A stretch of DNA of 64,000 bases from Streptomyces subrutilus (GTDB taxonomy: Bacteria > Actinomycetota > Actinomycetes > Streptomycetales > Streptomycetaceae), in assembly GCF_008704535.1 (NCBI RefSeq), contig NZ_CP023701.1, forward strand, positions 5,374,001 through 5,438,000, given 5' to 3'. The stretch's first letter is position 1, and the number at the start of each line of letters is the position of its first letter. Made by a program: the position numbers and the translations under genes. Shown here in pieces: positions 32,561 through 41,306 of this stretch. Below the pieces are notes generated by a model that did not search any database, had not been told where the DNA came from, and saw nothing but the letters and a program-made list of their open reading frames with translations.

Positions 32561-33604
32561 GTGGCGTCCCATCGCCGGCCCGGCCCCACCGGCCTGGACC
32601 GGAACACGAAGGTCACCGTCCTCACCGCCGCCGCGGCGACGGCCGCGGTCGCCATGGCCGGAGCGCCCGCGAGCGCCGCGCCCGGGTTCCCGCAGGAGCC
32701 CCCGGCCGGCAGCCGCGCCCAGGTGGACCGGCTCTTCGAGGAGGCCGAGCAGGCCACCGAACGCTTCAACGAGGCAGGCGAGAAGGCCGAACGGCTCCGC
32801 GCCGAGGTCAACCGGGCCCAGGACCTCATCGCCCGCGGCCAGGACCGCATCAACACCATGCGGGGCCTCCTGGGCACCTTCGCCGGGGCCCAGTACCGCA
32901 GCGGCGGCATCGACCCCGCCGTCGGACTGATGCTCTCCGAGGACCCCGACGACTACCTGGAGCGCGCCGCCGTGCTGGACCGGCTGACCGGCCGCCAGGC
33001 CCGCCAGCTCGGCGACCTGCGCGAGGAGCAGCGCCGGCTCGGCCAGGAGCGCCGGGAGGCCTCGCGCAAGCTCGGCGAGCTGGAGTCCCTGCGGGCCGAG
33101 GTGGCCCGGCAGAAGCGCTCCGTCACCGCGAAGCTCGCCGACGCGCGCCGGCTGCTGAACGCCATGCCCTCCCAGGAGCGGGCCGACTTCGAACGGGCCT
33201 CGCGCTCCGGCGGCCGCCCCGACGCCCTGCCCGACCCCTCCTCCGCCGGGCCCGCCTCGGGCCGGGCCATGACCGCGGTGATGGCGGCCCGGGCGGCGGT
33301 CGGGCGCCCGTACGTGTGGGGCTCGACCGGCCCCTCCGGCTTCGACTGCTCGGGGCTGATGGTGTGGTCGTACCGGCAGGCGGGCGTCTCCCTGCCGCGC
33401 ACCTCCCAGGCCCAGCGGTACGCGGGCCGGCAGGTGCCGCTGTCGCAGGCCCGGCCGGGGGACCTGGTGACGTACCGCTCCGACGCCAGCCACGTCGGCA
33501 TGTACGTGGGCAACGGGCAGGTGGTGCACGCCCCCTACCCCGGGGCCCGGGTGCGCTACGACCCGGTCGGGATGATGCCGGTGTCCTCGGTGACCCGGCC
33601 CTGA
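32561..33604 (+). CDS. Secreted NlpC/P60 peptidoglycan hydrolase with coiled coil (paralogue 2)
   Basis: The product is 347 aa from GTG 32561, with GGAAGGGAG upstream; the frame is open from 32402 but without support. It shares its start (MASHRRP), signal peptide, coiled coil (EEAEQATERFNEAGEKAERL) and LMLSEDPDDYLERA motif with paralogue 1, so the pair arose by tandem duplication. Catalytic C263 (FDCSGLMVWSYR), H311 (SHVGMYVG) and H323 (VVHAPYPG) are intact. It has more Arg/Gly in its second half. A perfect palindrome terminator follows. Confidence 0.95.
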   Translation: MASHRRPGPTGLDRNTKVTVLTAAAATAAVAMAGAPASAAPGFPQEPPAGSRAQVDRLFEEAEQATERFNEAGEKAERLRAEVNRAQDLIARGQDRINTMRGLLGTFAGAQYRSGGIDPAVGLMLSEDPDDYLERAAVLDRLTGRQARQLGDLREEQRRLGQERREASRKLGELESLRAEVARQKRSVTAKLADARRLLNAMPSQERADFERASRSGGRPDALPDPSSAGPASGRAMTAVMAARAAVGRPYVWGSTGPSGFDCSGLMVWSYRQAGVSLPRTSQAQRYAGRQVPLSQARPGDLVTYRSDASHVGMYVGNGQVVHAPYPGARVRYDPVGMMPVSSVTRP

Positions 33605-33629
33605 CCCGGGGCGCGCCCGTCCGGGACCC

Positions 33630-33655
33630 CCGGGGCGGGGGCGCCCCCGCCCCGG
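33630..33655. terminator. 26-bp perfect palindrome terminator
   Basis: 13-bp arms (33630-33642 and 33643-33655), 26 bp after the NlpC/P60 stop. Confidence 0.65.
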
Positions 33656-33685
33656 ACACCGCCGCCGCCCGGCGCGGGCCCTGCG

Positions 33686-33691
33686 TACGAT
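33686..33691 (+). promoter_or_regulatory. -10 element of the lipoprotein gene, predicted leaderless
   Basis: TACGAT ends 6 nt before ATG 33698 with no ribosome site between. Confidence 0.4.
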
Positions 33692-33697
33692 CGGCTG

Positions 33698-34813
33698 ATG
33701 CTCCCGGGTCCCCGCGCCGTGCGCCTGCTGCCGCTCCTGCTGTGCCTGCTGCTGGCCGGGTGCGGCGGGCGGCCCCCTGCCGACACCGCCGAGCCCGGCA
33801 TCCGGCGGGCGGTGGCCGACTGGGCGCGCACCGTTCCCGCGCCGCTCGCCGCGGTCCCGCTCGACGGCTGGGCGTACGAGGTCGCCTCGGTGCGGCGGGA
33901 CGGCGCGCGGGCCGTCGTACGGGCGCAGCTGCGCTACCGGCTGACCGGCTACGACGCCGCCCCGGACGGCTCGGCCCGCGAACTCGGCCTGGCCGAGGAC
34001 GGCGGCACCTGGCGGGTCCGGTCCGACCGGCCCGCCCCCGGGGCGCCCGCGCAGCTGTGGGACCAGGGCCCGGTGAGCGTGGTCCGCGGCCAGCACGCGC
34101 TGGTCCTCGGCGGCGCCGGGCAGGGCGAGGACACGCTGCGGGCCGTCGCCGCCGAGGCCGACCGGGCGGTGCCCGCCGCGAGCGCCGCCTGGCCCCGGCC
34201 GTGGGCCGGCCGCGTGGTGGTCCTGGTCCCCGGCAGCCTGGAGCGGATGGCACAGCTGCTGGGCCGCCCGGCCGACACCTACCGCGGGCTGGGCGCCGTC
34301 ACCACCGGACGGGTCGGCTCCGGGCCCGCTCCCGCCGACCGGGTGGTGGTCAACCCCGAGGGGTACGCGGGGCTGGGCGCGGAGGGGCGGCGGATCGTGC
34401 TGACCCACGAGGTCACCCACGTCGCCACCCGGGCGGCGACCTCCGCCACGACCCCGCTGTGGCTCTCGGAGGGCTTCGCGGACTGGGCGGCGTACCGGGG
34501 GACCGCCACCACCCCCGCGCAGGCGGCGCCCGCGCTCGCCCGGGCCGTGCGCCGGGACGGCCCTCCGGGGGAGCTGCCGGACGCGGCGGACTTCGCCTTC
34601 GGCGGGGACCCGGAGGCGCTGGCCCGCGCGTACGAGGGCGCCTGGCTGGCCTGCCGCGCGATCGCGGACCGGTGGGGCGGGGCCGCGCTGGTCGACCTGT
34701 ACGGGCGGGCCGGGCGCGAGCCGCTCGACGCGGCCCTGCGGGAGGGCCTGGGGACGGACCGGGCCGGGCTGACGGAGACCTGGCGCGAGGCGGTGCGCGT
34801 CGGGCTCCGCTGA
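33698..34813 (+). CDS. Lipoprotein with HExxH metallopeptidase motif
   Basis: The product is 371 aa from ATG 33698. A lipobox (LLLCLLLAGC) is close to the N-terminus. The middle part resembles an accessory beta-rich domain. A zinc-peptidase motif H237-E238-V-T-H241 is followed by LSEGFADW (E258), giving a gluzincin-like HExxH...E arrangement found in basic secretory protease-like and peptidase MA-like lipoproteins. It is attached outside the membrane and may process cell-wall or extracellular proteins. It follows two peptidoglycan hydrolases and precedes a glycosyltransferase. Confidence 0.85.
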   Translation: MLPGPRAVRLLPLLLCLLLAGCGGRPPADTAEPGIRRAVADWARTVPAPLAAVPLDGWAYEVASVRRDGARAVVRAQLRYRLTGYDAAPDGSARELGLAEDGGTWRVRSDRPAPGAPAQLWDQGPVSVVRGQHALVLGGAGQGEDTLRAVAAEADRAVPAASAAWPRPWAGRVVVLVPGSLERMAQLLGRPADTYRGLGAVTTGRVGSGPAPADRVVVNPEGYAGLGAEGRRIVLTHEVTHVATRAATSATTPLWLSEGFADWAAYRGTATTPAQAAPALARAVRRDGPPGELPDAADFAFGGDPEALARAYEGAWLACRAIADRWGGAALVDLYGRAGREPLDAALREGLGTDRAGLTETWREAVRVGLR

Positions 34814-34837
34814 CCGCCCGGAAGGGTCCGGTAGGGT
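34810..34837 (+). promoter_or_regulatory. Promoter of the glycosyltransferase gene, predicted near-leaderless
   Basis: CTGACC (34810-34815), 16 nt, TAGGGT (34832-34837). ATG 34847 lies 9 nt after the -10. Confidence 0.5.
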
Positions 34838-34846
34838 CGGCTGACG

Positions 34847-35989
34847 ATGCACAAGACGCTGATCGTGACCAACGACTTCCCGCCGCGCCCGGGCGGCATC
34901 CAGGCCTTCCTGCACAACATGGCGCTGCGCCTGGACCCCGACCGGATCGTCGTCTACGCCTCCACCTGGAAGCACGGCGCGGAGGGCCGCGAGGCCACCG
35001 CGGCCTTCGACGCCGAGCAGCCCTTCCGGGTCGTCCGCGACCGGACGACGATGCTGCTGCCGACCCCGCGCGTGACGCGCACGGCGGTGGGGCTGCTGCG
35101 CGAACACGGCTGCGAGTCCGTCTGGTTCGGGGCGGCTGCGCCGCTCGGGCTGATGGGGCCGGCCCTGCGGCGGGCCGGGGCCCGGCGGCTGGTGGCGACC
35201 ACCCACGGGCACGAGGCGGGCTGGGCCCAGCTGCCGGCGGCGCGGCAGCTGCTGCGGCGGATCGGCGAGGGCACGGACACGCTGACGTACCTGGGCGAGT
35301 ACACCCGCTCGCGGATCGCGTCGGCGGTGACGGACCGGGCGGCGGCCCGGATGGTGCAACTCCCGCCGGGCGTCGACGAGAAGACCTTCCACCCGGGCTC
35401 GGGGGGCGCGGAGGTCCGGGCCCGGCTCGGGCTGACGGACCGGCCGGTGGTGGTGTGCGTGTCCCGGCTGGTGCCGCGCAAGGGCCAGGACACCCTGATC
35501 GAGGCCATGCCGCGGATCCTGGCGGCGGTGCCGGACGCGGTGCTGCTGATCGTGGGCGGCGGACCGTACGAGGCGGACCTGCGGGCCCTGGCCCGGTCCA
35601 CCGGCGTCGCGGACTCGGTGGTCCTCACCGGTGCGGTCCCGTGGTCCGAGCTGCCCGCCCACTACGGCGCGGGCGACGTCTTCGCGATGCCGTGCCGGAC
35701 CCGGCGCGGCGGGCTCGACGTGGAGGGGCTCGGCATCGTCTACCTGGAGGCCTCGGCCACGGGCCTGCCCGTGGTCGCGGGGGACTCCGGCGGGGCGCCC
35801 GACGCGGTCCTGGACGGCGAGACGGGCTGGGTCGTCCGGGGCGGCTCCGCCGAGGAGGCGGCGGAGCGGATCACCGCCCTCCTGCTGGACCCGGAGCTGC
35901 GCGGCCGCATGGGCGCCGCGGGCCGCGCCTGGGTCGAGGAGAAGTGGCGCTGGGACCTGCTGGCGGAGCGGCTGCGCGCACTGCTCTGA
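34847..35989 (+). CDS. GT4 glycosyltransferase, PimB-like mannosyltransferase
   Basis: The product is 380 aa from ATG 34847. A GT-B fold of family 4 is clear: N-terminal TNDFPPRPGGIQAFLHN, nucleotide-sugar motif SRLVPRKGQDTLIEAMP, and the E-x7-E region in EGLGIVYLEASATGLPVVAGDSGGAPDAV. The sequence is closest in pattern to PimB', which adds the second mannose from GDP-mannose to phosphatidylinositol monomannoside. Acceptor specificity is inferred. Nearby lipid genes (acyl-CoA ligase, PlsC) are consistent with a phospholipid role. Confidence 0.88.
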   Translation: MHKTLIVTNDFPPRPGGIQAFLHNMALRLDPDRIVVYASTWKHGAEGREATAAFDAEQPFRVVRDRTTMLLPTPRVTRTAVGLLREHGCESVWFGAAAPLGLMGPALRRAGARRLVATTHGHEAGWAQLPAARQLLRRIGEGTDTLTYLGEYTRSRIASAVTDRAAARMVQLPPGVDEKTFHPGSGGAEVRARLGLTDRPVVVCVSRLVPRKGQDTLIEAMPRILAAVPDAVLLIVGGGPYEADLRALARSTGVADSVVLTGAVPWSELPAHYGAGDVFAMPCRTRRGGLDVEGLGIVYLEASATGLPVVAGDSGGAPDAVLDGETGWVVRGGSAEEAAERITALLLDPELRGRMGAAGRAWVEEKWRWDLLAERLRALL

Positions 35990-36114
35990 GCCGCGGCGAG
36001 GACCGCGGCCGCGGGCACGGCCGGGGGCCGCGGCGCCGCCACGGCCCACTGTCCCCCGGATGCCTGGCAGCACCGTCTCTGGCCGGTTCGGCCGACTCCG
36101 CCCATCATGCCGCC

Positions 36115-37731
36115 ATGACACCACATCTGACGCGCCGTCACGTCCTGGGCCTCGGCGCCCTGCAGACCGCCGCCGCGCTCGGCTTCACCCGGATCGGGCC
36201 GGCCGCGGCCGCCGAGGTGGAGCCGGCCGCCGCGCACTACGCCCCCGCCATCGTCGTCGGCTCCGGCTACGGGGCCGCCGTGGCCGCCCTGCGGCTCGGG
36301 CGGGCCGGCGTGCGCACCGTCGTCCTGGAGATGGGCCGGCTCTGGGAAACCCCGGGATCCGACGGCAAGGTCTTCCCGTCCACCTCCGCGCCCGACCAAC
36401 GCTCCATGTGGTTCCGCACCCGTACCGAGGCCCCGCTCGCGCAGTTCCTCTGGCTCGACGTCGTCAACCGCGACATCAGCCCCTACCCCGGCGTCCTGGA
36501 CCGCGTGAACTACGGCGACATGTCCGTGTACGTGGGCCGCGGCGTGGGCGGCGGATCGCTCGTCAACGGCGGAATGGCGCCGACGCCCCGGCGCGCCTAC
36601 TTCTCCGAGATGCTGCCCCGGGTCGACGCCGACGAGATGTACGGCACCTACTACCCGCTCGCCCGCGCCATGCTCGGCGTCAACGACATCGACCCGGCCT
36701 GGTTCGAGTCCACCGAGTGGTACCGCTTCGCCCGGACCTCCCGCAAGCACGCGCAGAACACCGGCCTGAAGACCGTCTTCGTCCCCAACGTCTACGACTT
36801 CGCCCACATGAAGGCCGAGGCCGCCGGCACCGCGCCCAGGTCCGCCCTGGCCGGCGAGGTCATCTACGGCAACAACCACGGCAAGAAGAGCGTCGACAAG
36901 ACCTACCTCGCCGCGGCCCTCGGCACCGGCAACGTCACCATCGAGACCCTCCAGCGGGTCGTCGCCGTCCGCCCGGACCCGGCCGGCGGCTACGTCCTGA
37001 CCGTCCGCTCCATCGACCTCGCCGGCCGCGTCACCGGTACCCGCGAACTGGGCTGCGCGCAGCTCTTCCTCGGCGCCGGCAGCCTGGGCACCACCGAGAT
37101 CCTGCTGCGGGCCCGCGAGACCGGGGCGCTGCCCCTGCTCAGCGAGAAGGTCGGGCTGGGCTGGGGCCACAACGGCAACGTGATGACGGCGCGGGCCAAC
37201 CACCTGTGGGACACGGTCGGGGCCGACCAGTCGACCATGCCCGCCCTGGGCATCGACGACTGGGACAACGCGGCCAACCCGGTCTTCGCCGAGATCGCCC
37301 CGCTCCCGATGGGCTTCGAGCACTGGATCTCGATGTACCTGGCCATCACCCGCAACCCGGAGCGCGGCAGCTTCACGTACGACGCGGCCACCGACTCGGC
37401 GCGGCTGAACTGGCGGCGCGACCAGAACACGCCCTCCGTCAACGCCGCCAAGAACCTCTTCGACCGCATCAACCGCCGCAACGTCACCGTCTACCGCCAC
37501 GACCTGTTCGGCGGCAACAGGGCCTTCGCCGACAACTTCACCTACCACCCGCTGGGCGGCTGCGTCCTCGGCGACGCCACCGACGACTTCGGCCGCGCCA
37601 AGGGCCACCCCGGGCTGTACGTGGTCGACGGCTCCCTGGTCCCGGGATCGCTGGGCGTCAACCCGTTCGTGACCATCACCGCGCTCGCCGAGCGCAACAT
37701 GGCCCGGATCCTCGCCCAGGACCCCCGCTAG
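36115..37731 (+). CDS. choA: Cholesterol oxidase (GMC oxidoreductase family)
   Basis: The product is 538 aa from ATG 36115. A twin-arginine export signal (LTRRHVLGLGALQTAAALGF) shows secretion in folded form. The FAD motif VVGSGYGAAVAALRLGRAG, RVNYGDMSVYVGRGVGGGSLVNGG and YHPLGGCVLGDATDD match Streptomyces class I cholesterol oxidases. The catalytic residues correspond to E361/H447/N485 of the characterised enzymes: E393, H478 and N516, with nearly the same spacing. It oxidises and isomerises 3-beta-hydroxysterols with O2. It sits between two lipid genes, an arrangement that I do not recall from S. coelicolor. Confidence 0.94.
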   Translation: MTPHLTRRHVLGLGALQTAAALGFTRIGPAAAAEVEPAAAHYAPAIVVGSGYGAAVAALRLGRAGVRTVVLEMGRLWETPGSDGKVFPSTSAPDQRSMWFRTRTEAPLAQFLWLDVVNRDISPYPGVLDRVNYGDMSVYVGRGVGGGSLVNGGMAPTPRRAYFSEMLPRVDADEMYGTYYPLARAMLGVNDIDPAWFESTEWYRFARTSRKHAQNTGLKTVFVPNVYDFAHMKAEAAGTAPRSALAGEVIYGNNHGKKSVDKTYLAAALGTGNVTIETLQRVVAVRPDPAGGYVLTVRSIDLAGRVTGTRELGCAQLFLGAGSLGTTEILLRARETGALPLLSEKVGLGWGHNGNVMTARANHLWDTVGADQSTMPALGIDDWDNAANPVFAEIAPLPMGFEHWISMYLAITRNPERGSFTYDAATDSARLNWRRDQNTPSVNAAKNLFDRINRRNVTVYRHDLFGGNRAFADNFTYHPLGGCVLGDATDDFGRAKGHPGLYVVDGSLVPGSLGVNPFVTITALAERNMARILAQDPR

Positions 37732-37750
37732 GCCGTCCCCGCCGTCGGTC

Positions 37751-39547
37751 TCAGCCCCGGTACAGCGCCTCGATCTCGTCCGCGAAGTCCTTCGCCACGA
37801 CATTGCGCTTCAGCTTCAGCGACGGCGTGATGTGGCCCGACTCCTCCGTGAACTGGGAGGGCAGAATGCGGAATTTCCGCACCGATTCCGCCTTGGAGAC
37901 CGCCGCGTTGCCGTCGTCCACCGCGTCCTGGACGGCGGCGATCAGGTCCGCGTCCTCGCGCAGCTCCGCGGCCGTCACGCCCGCCGGCTTGCCGTGCTCC
38001 GCCGCCCACCGGCCGAGGAACTCCTCGTCGATGGTGACCAGCGCGGCCACGAACGGCCGCGCGTCGCCGACCACCATGCACTCCGCGACCAGCGCGTGCG
38101 CCCGGATGCGGTCCTCGATCACGGCGGGGGCGACGTTCTTGCCGCCCGCCGTCACGATCAGCTCCTTCTTGCGGCCGGTGATCGCGAGGTAGCCCTCCTC
38201 GTCGAGGGTGCCGACGTCACCGGTGTGGAACCAGCCGTCGGTGAGCGCCTCGGCGGTCGCCGTCTCGTTCTTCCAGTACCCGGAGAAGACGTGCTCGCCG
38301 TGCAGCAGCACCTCGCCGTCGTCCGCGATGCGCACCACGGAGCCCGGGAGCGGCTGGCCGACCGTGCCGATCTTCTGCTTGTCCCACGGGTTGAAGGTGG
38401 TCGCCGCGCAGGACTCGGTCAGGCCGTAGCCCTCCAGCACCGTGAAGCCGATGCCGCGGAAGAAGTGGCCGAGCCGCTCGCCCAGCGGGGCGCCGCCGGA
38501 GATCGCGTACTCGCCGCGCCCGCCGAGCACCGCGTGCAGCTTGGCGTAGACGAGCTTCGAGAAGAGCCTGTGCTTGAGCTTCAGCGCGAAGGACGGTCCG
38601 CGCGGGGTGTCCAGCGCCCGGCTGTACGCGATGGCCGTCTCGGCCGCCGCGTCGAAGATGCGGCCCTTGCCGTCGGCCTGGGCCTTGGCCCGCGCCGAGT
38701 TGTAGACCTTCTCGAAGACCCGCGGCACGCCGAGGATCAGCGTGGGGCGGAAGGACTGCAGCTCGTCGGTGAGGTTCTTGATGTCCGGTACGCAGCCCAG
38801 CCGGATCGGCGCCAGCACGGCCGCCACCTCCACCAGGCGCCCGAAGACGTGCGCGGCCGGGAGGAAGAGCAGCACCGAGCACTCGCCGGTCTTGAACAGC
38901 GGGCTCAGCCGCTCGACCGCGTTGCCGCACTCGGCGAAGAAGTTGCGGTGGGACAGCACGCAGCCCTTGGGGCGGCCGGTGGTGCCCGAGGTGTAGACGA
39001 TGGTCGCCGGGTCGTCGGCGTTCGCCAGGGCGCTGCGCCCGTCGATCTCGGCGTCCGAGATCCCGGCGCCCGCGGCCTTCAGCGCGTCCAGGGCGCCCCG
39101 CTCGATCTCCCAGACCTCGCCCAGGTCCGGCAGCCGGTCGCGCAGCGCGGCCACGGTCTCGCCGTGTCCGGGGCTCTCGACGACCGCGGCGACGGCGCCG
39201 GAGTCGCCGAGGATCCACTGGATCTGCTCGGGGGAGCTGGTCTCGTACACGGGGACCGTGACGCCGCCCGCGGTCCAGATCGCGAAGTCGATGAGCACCC
39301 ACTCGTAGCGGGTGCGGGAGATCAGGGCGACCCGGTCACCGGGGCGGATGCCCGCCGCCACCAGGCCCTTGGCCGCGGCCCGGACCTCGGCGAGGAACCG
39401 CGTCGCGGTCACGTCCTGCCACCGGCCGTCGACCTTGCGGCTCATGACGGCGGTGTCGGGATGCCGAGCGGCGTTGCGGCGGATGAGATCCGTCAGGTTC
39501 CCGTCCGACGGGACCTCGTACAGGGCCGGAAGACTGAACTCGCGCAA
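37751..39547 (-). CDS. Long-chain fatty acyl-CoA ligase (AMP-forming)
   Basis: The product is 598 aa from TTG 39547, with GAGGAG 8 nt upstream (MREFSLPALYEVP). Upstream in-frame sequence to 40699 overlaps the next gene and is rejected. AMP-forming ligase motifs are intact: P-loop YTSGTTGRPKG, EGYGLTE, GWFHTGDVG and GRKKELIVTAGGKNV with the C-terminal catalytic Lys region (PSLKLKRN). The length and SCAATT/FNPWDK segments fit the FadD15-like actinobacterial group. It activates fatty acids for degradation or lipid synthesis. It is convergent with choA (19 bp) and divergent from the metallophosphoesterase. Confidence 0.94.
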   Translation of the reverse strand: MREFSLPALYEVPSDGNLTDLIRRNAARHPDTAVMSRKVDGRWQDVTATRFLAEVRAAAKGLVAAGIRPGDRVALISRTRYEWVLIDFAIWTAGGVTVPVYETSSPEQIQWILGDSGAVAAVVESPGHGETVAALRDRLPDLGEVWEIERGALDALKAAGAGISDAEIDGRSALANADDPATIVYTSGTTGRPKGCVLSHRNFFAECGNAVERLSPLFKTGECSVLLFLPAAHVFGRLVEVAAVLAPIRLGCVPDIKNLTDELQSFRPTLILGVPRVFEKVYNSARAKAQADGKGRIFDAAAETAIAYSRALDTPRGPSFALKLKHRLFSKLVYAKLHAVLGGRGEYAISGGAPLGERLGHFFRGIGFTVLEGYGLTESCAATTFNPWDKQKIGTVGQPLPGSVVRIADDGEVLLHGEHVFSGYWKNETATAEALTDGWFHTGDVGTLDEEGYLAITGRKKELIVTAGGKNVAPAVIEDRIRAHALVAECMVVGDARPFVAALVTIDEEFLGRWAAEHGKPAGVTAAELREDADLIAAVQDAVDDGNAAVSKAESVRKFRILPSQFTEESGHITPSLKLKRNVVAKDFADEIEALYRG

Positions 39548-39765
39548 GACTGCTGCTCCTCTGGGCGCCATCGCCACCATGTGGACCGACCGGACGTTAC
39601 CCACCGGTAGTGGGTTCCGGATAGAGGGAACCGGCCAGATGTTCTCTGCGTCACATGACGCGGCCGTGCCCTGCCGACAGTAGTCGACCCCCTTCGCGAC
39701 TCGGAAGTAACCGCAGGTCCGGCAGGCTCCGCGGCCCCCTCCTACCCACCGCCGCCGGGCGCCCC

Positions 39766-39771
39766 TAGGGT
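39766..39771 (+). promoter_or_regulatory. -10 element of the metallophosphoesterase gene, predicted leaderless
   Basis: TAGGGT ends 7 nt before ATG 39779. No ribosome site is seen. Confidence 0.45.
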
Positions 39772-39778
39772 GGTCGCC

Positions 39779-40555
39779 ATGGCTGGCACCACGCGCGTCC
39801 ACGTCGTGAGCGACGTCCACGGCAATTCCGAGGCCCTCGCCCGGGCGGGCGACGGCGCCGACGCGCTGATCTGCCTCGGTGACCTCGTCCTCTTCCTCGA
39901 CTACGCCGACCACTCGCGCGGCATCTTCCCCGACCTCTTCGGCGTCGAGAACGCCGACCGGATCGTCGAACTGCGCACCGCCCGCCGCTTCGACGAGGCC
40001 CGCGCCCTCGGCCGTGAGCTGTGGGCCGGACTGGACCGCGAACAACTGATCGAGGGGGCGGTCCGCCGCCAGTACGCCGCGATGTTCGCCGCCTTCCCCT
40101 CCCCGACGTACGCCACCTACGGCAACGTCGACGTCCCGGCCCTGTGGCCGGAGTACGCCGACCGGCCGGGCGTCACCGTGCTCGACGGGCAGCGGACGGA
40201 GATCGGCGGCCGGGTCTTCGGCTTCGTCGGCGGCGGGCTGCCCTCGCCGATGCGGACGCCGTACGAGGTCGACGCGGAGGAGTACGCGGCCAAGGTGGAG
40301 GCCCTCGGCGAGGTGGACGTGCTGTGCTCGCACATCCCGCCCGAGGTGCCCGAGCTCTGCTACGACACGGTCGCCCGCCGCTTCGAGCGGGGCAGCGAGG
40401 CCCTGCTGTCCGCGATCCGCCGCACCCGCCCCCGGTACGCGCTCTTCGGACACGTGCACCAGCCGCTGGCCCGGCGGATGCGGATCGGCGCGACGGAGTG
40501 CGTGAACGTCGGGCACTTCGCGTCGACGGGGCGGCCGTGGGCCATGGAGTGGTGA
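39779..40555 (+). CDS. Calcineurin-like metallophosphoesterase
   Basis: The product is 258 aa from ATG 39779; a GTG at 39770 is in frame, but the promoter position favours the ATG. The five metal-site motifs are present in order: VVSDVHGN, CLGDLVLF, YGNVD, CSHIPPE and FGHVHQP. The catalytic di-metal centre should therefore be active on a phosphoester. The substrate is unknown. It starts divergently from the acyl-CoA ligase across 231 bp and is followed by the SRPBCC gene. Confidence 0.9.
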   Translation: MAGTTRVHVVSDVHGNSEALARAGDGADALICLGDLVLFLDYADHSRGIFPDLFGVENADRIVELRTARRFDEARALGRELWAGLDREQLIEGAVRRQYAAMFAAFPSPTYATYGNVDVPALWPEYADRPGVTVLDGQRTEIGGRVFGFVGGGLPSPMRTPYEVDAEEYAAKVEALGEVDVLCSHIPPEVPELCYDTVARRFERGSEALLSAIRRTRPRYALFGHVHQPLARRMRIGATECVNVGHFASTGRPWAMEW

Positions 40556-40687
40556 GGGACCGGGCCGCGGGAGCGGGTGGCGGGGTACGGGAGGTGCTGG
40601 AGTGGCGGACCCCGCACGCGCGGTAGCCTTCGAGCGGCGGCCGGAGGCCGCACACATCCTCGAACACTCCCCGGAGGAGCGACCGCG

Positions 40688-41128
40688 ATGGCGGAACACA
40701 CCAGCTCAAGCATCACGATCGAGGCCGCGCCGGCCGACGTGATGGCCGTGATCGCCGACTTCGCCCGCTACCCCGAGTGGACCGGCGAGGTGAAGGAGGC
40801 CGAGGTGCTGGCCACCGACGCCGAGGGCCGCGCCGCCAAGGTGCGGCTGCTGCTCGACGCGGGCGCGATCAAGGACGACCACACGCTCGCCTACACCTGG
40901 AAGGGCGCGGACGAGGTCAGCTGGACCCTGGACAAGTCCCAGATGCTGCGCCAGCTCGACGGCTCCTACCGGCTGGCCCCCCTCGACGGCGGCCGTCGGA
41001 CCGAGGTCACCTACCAGCTCACCGTGGACGTCAAGATCCCCATGCTCGGCATGATCAAGCGCAAGGCCGAGAAGGTCATCATCGACCGGGCGCTCGCGGG
41101 ACTGAAGAAGCGCGTCGAATCCACCTGA
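40688..41128 (+). CDS. SRPBCC (START-like) domain protein
   Basis: The product is 146 aa from ATG 40688, with CCGGAGGAG upstream. It begins with the typical SITIEAAPADVMAVIADFARYPEWTGEVKEAEVL, a polyketide-cyclase/START-type fold with a deep hydrophobic pocket, and ends in the long C-terminal helix (IDRALAGLKKRVEST). It probably binds a lipid or aromatic ligand. In actinobacteria it is found with the ArsA-like gene that follows, 178 bp downstream. No catalytic residues can be assigned. Confidence 0.88.
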   Translation: MAEHTSSSITIEAAPADVMAVIADFARYPEWTGEVKEAEVLATDAEGRAAKVRLLLDAGAIKDDHTLAYTWKGADEVSWTLDKSQMLRQLDGSYRLAPLDGGRRTEVTYQLTVDVKIPMLGMIKRKAEKVIIDRALAGLKKRVEST

Positions 41129-41306
41129 TCCCCACGGGCCCGCCCGCCGCGCCCCCGGGGCGCGGCCCGCGTGCCGCCCCCCGCCCCTCCGCGTCCCGGG
41201 GCGCGGGCGCGGAGCGCCTCCGGGGCACGGGGTCCGCGGCCCCGGACGGTCCGCGGTCCGCCGCCGGGCCCGGGCGGAACGATCACTGAACCGGAGCACC
41301 CGCACC

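Noticed and set aside
31157..36124. A 1655-codon minus-strand open frame, and the plus-strand open frame 32431-37731
   Set aside because: They are antisense or out-of-frame shadows of the NlpC/P60, lipoprotein, glycosyltransferase and cholesterol oxidase genes. High G+C removes stop codons; their products are low-complexity Arg/Gly/Pro or Val/Gly/Leu strings.
37751..40699. Longer start for the acyl-CoA ligase (982 codons)
   Set aside because: The extension is antisense to the metallophosphoesterase gene; TTG 39547 has a good ribosome site and gives the family's normal length.
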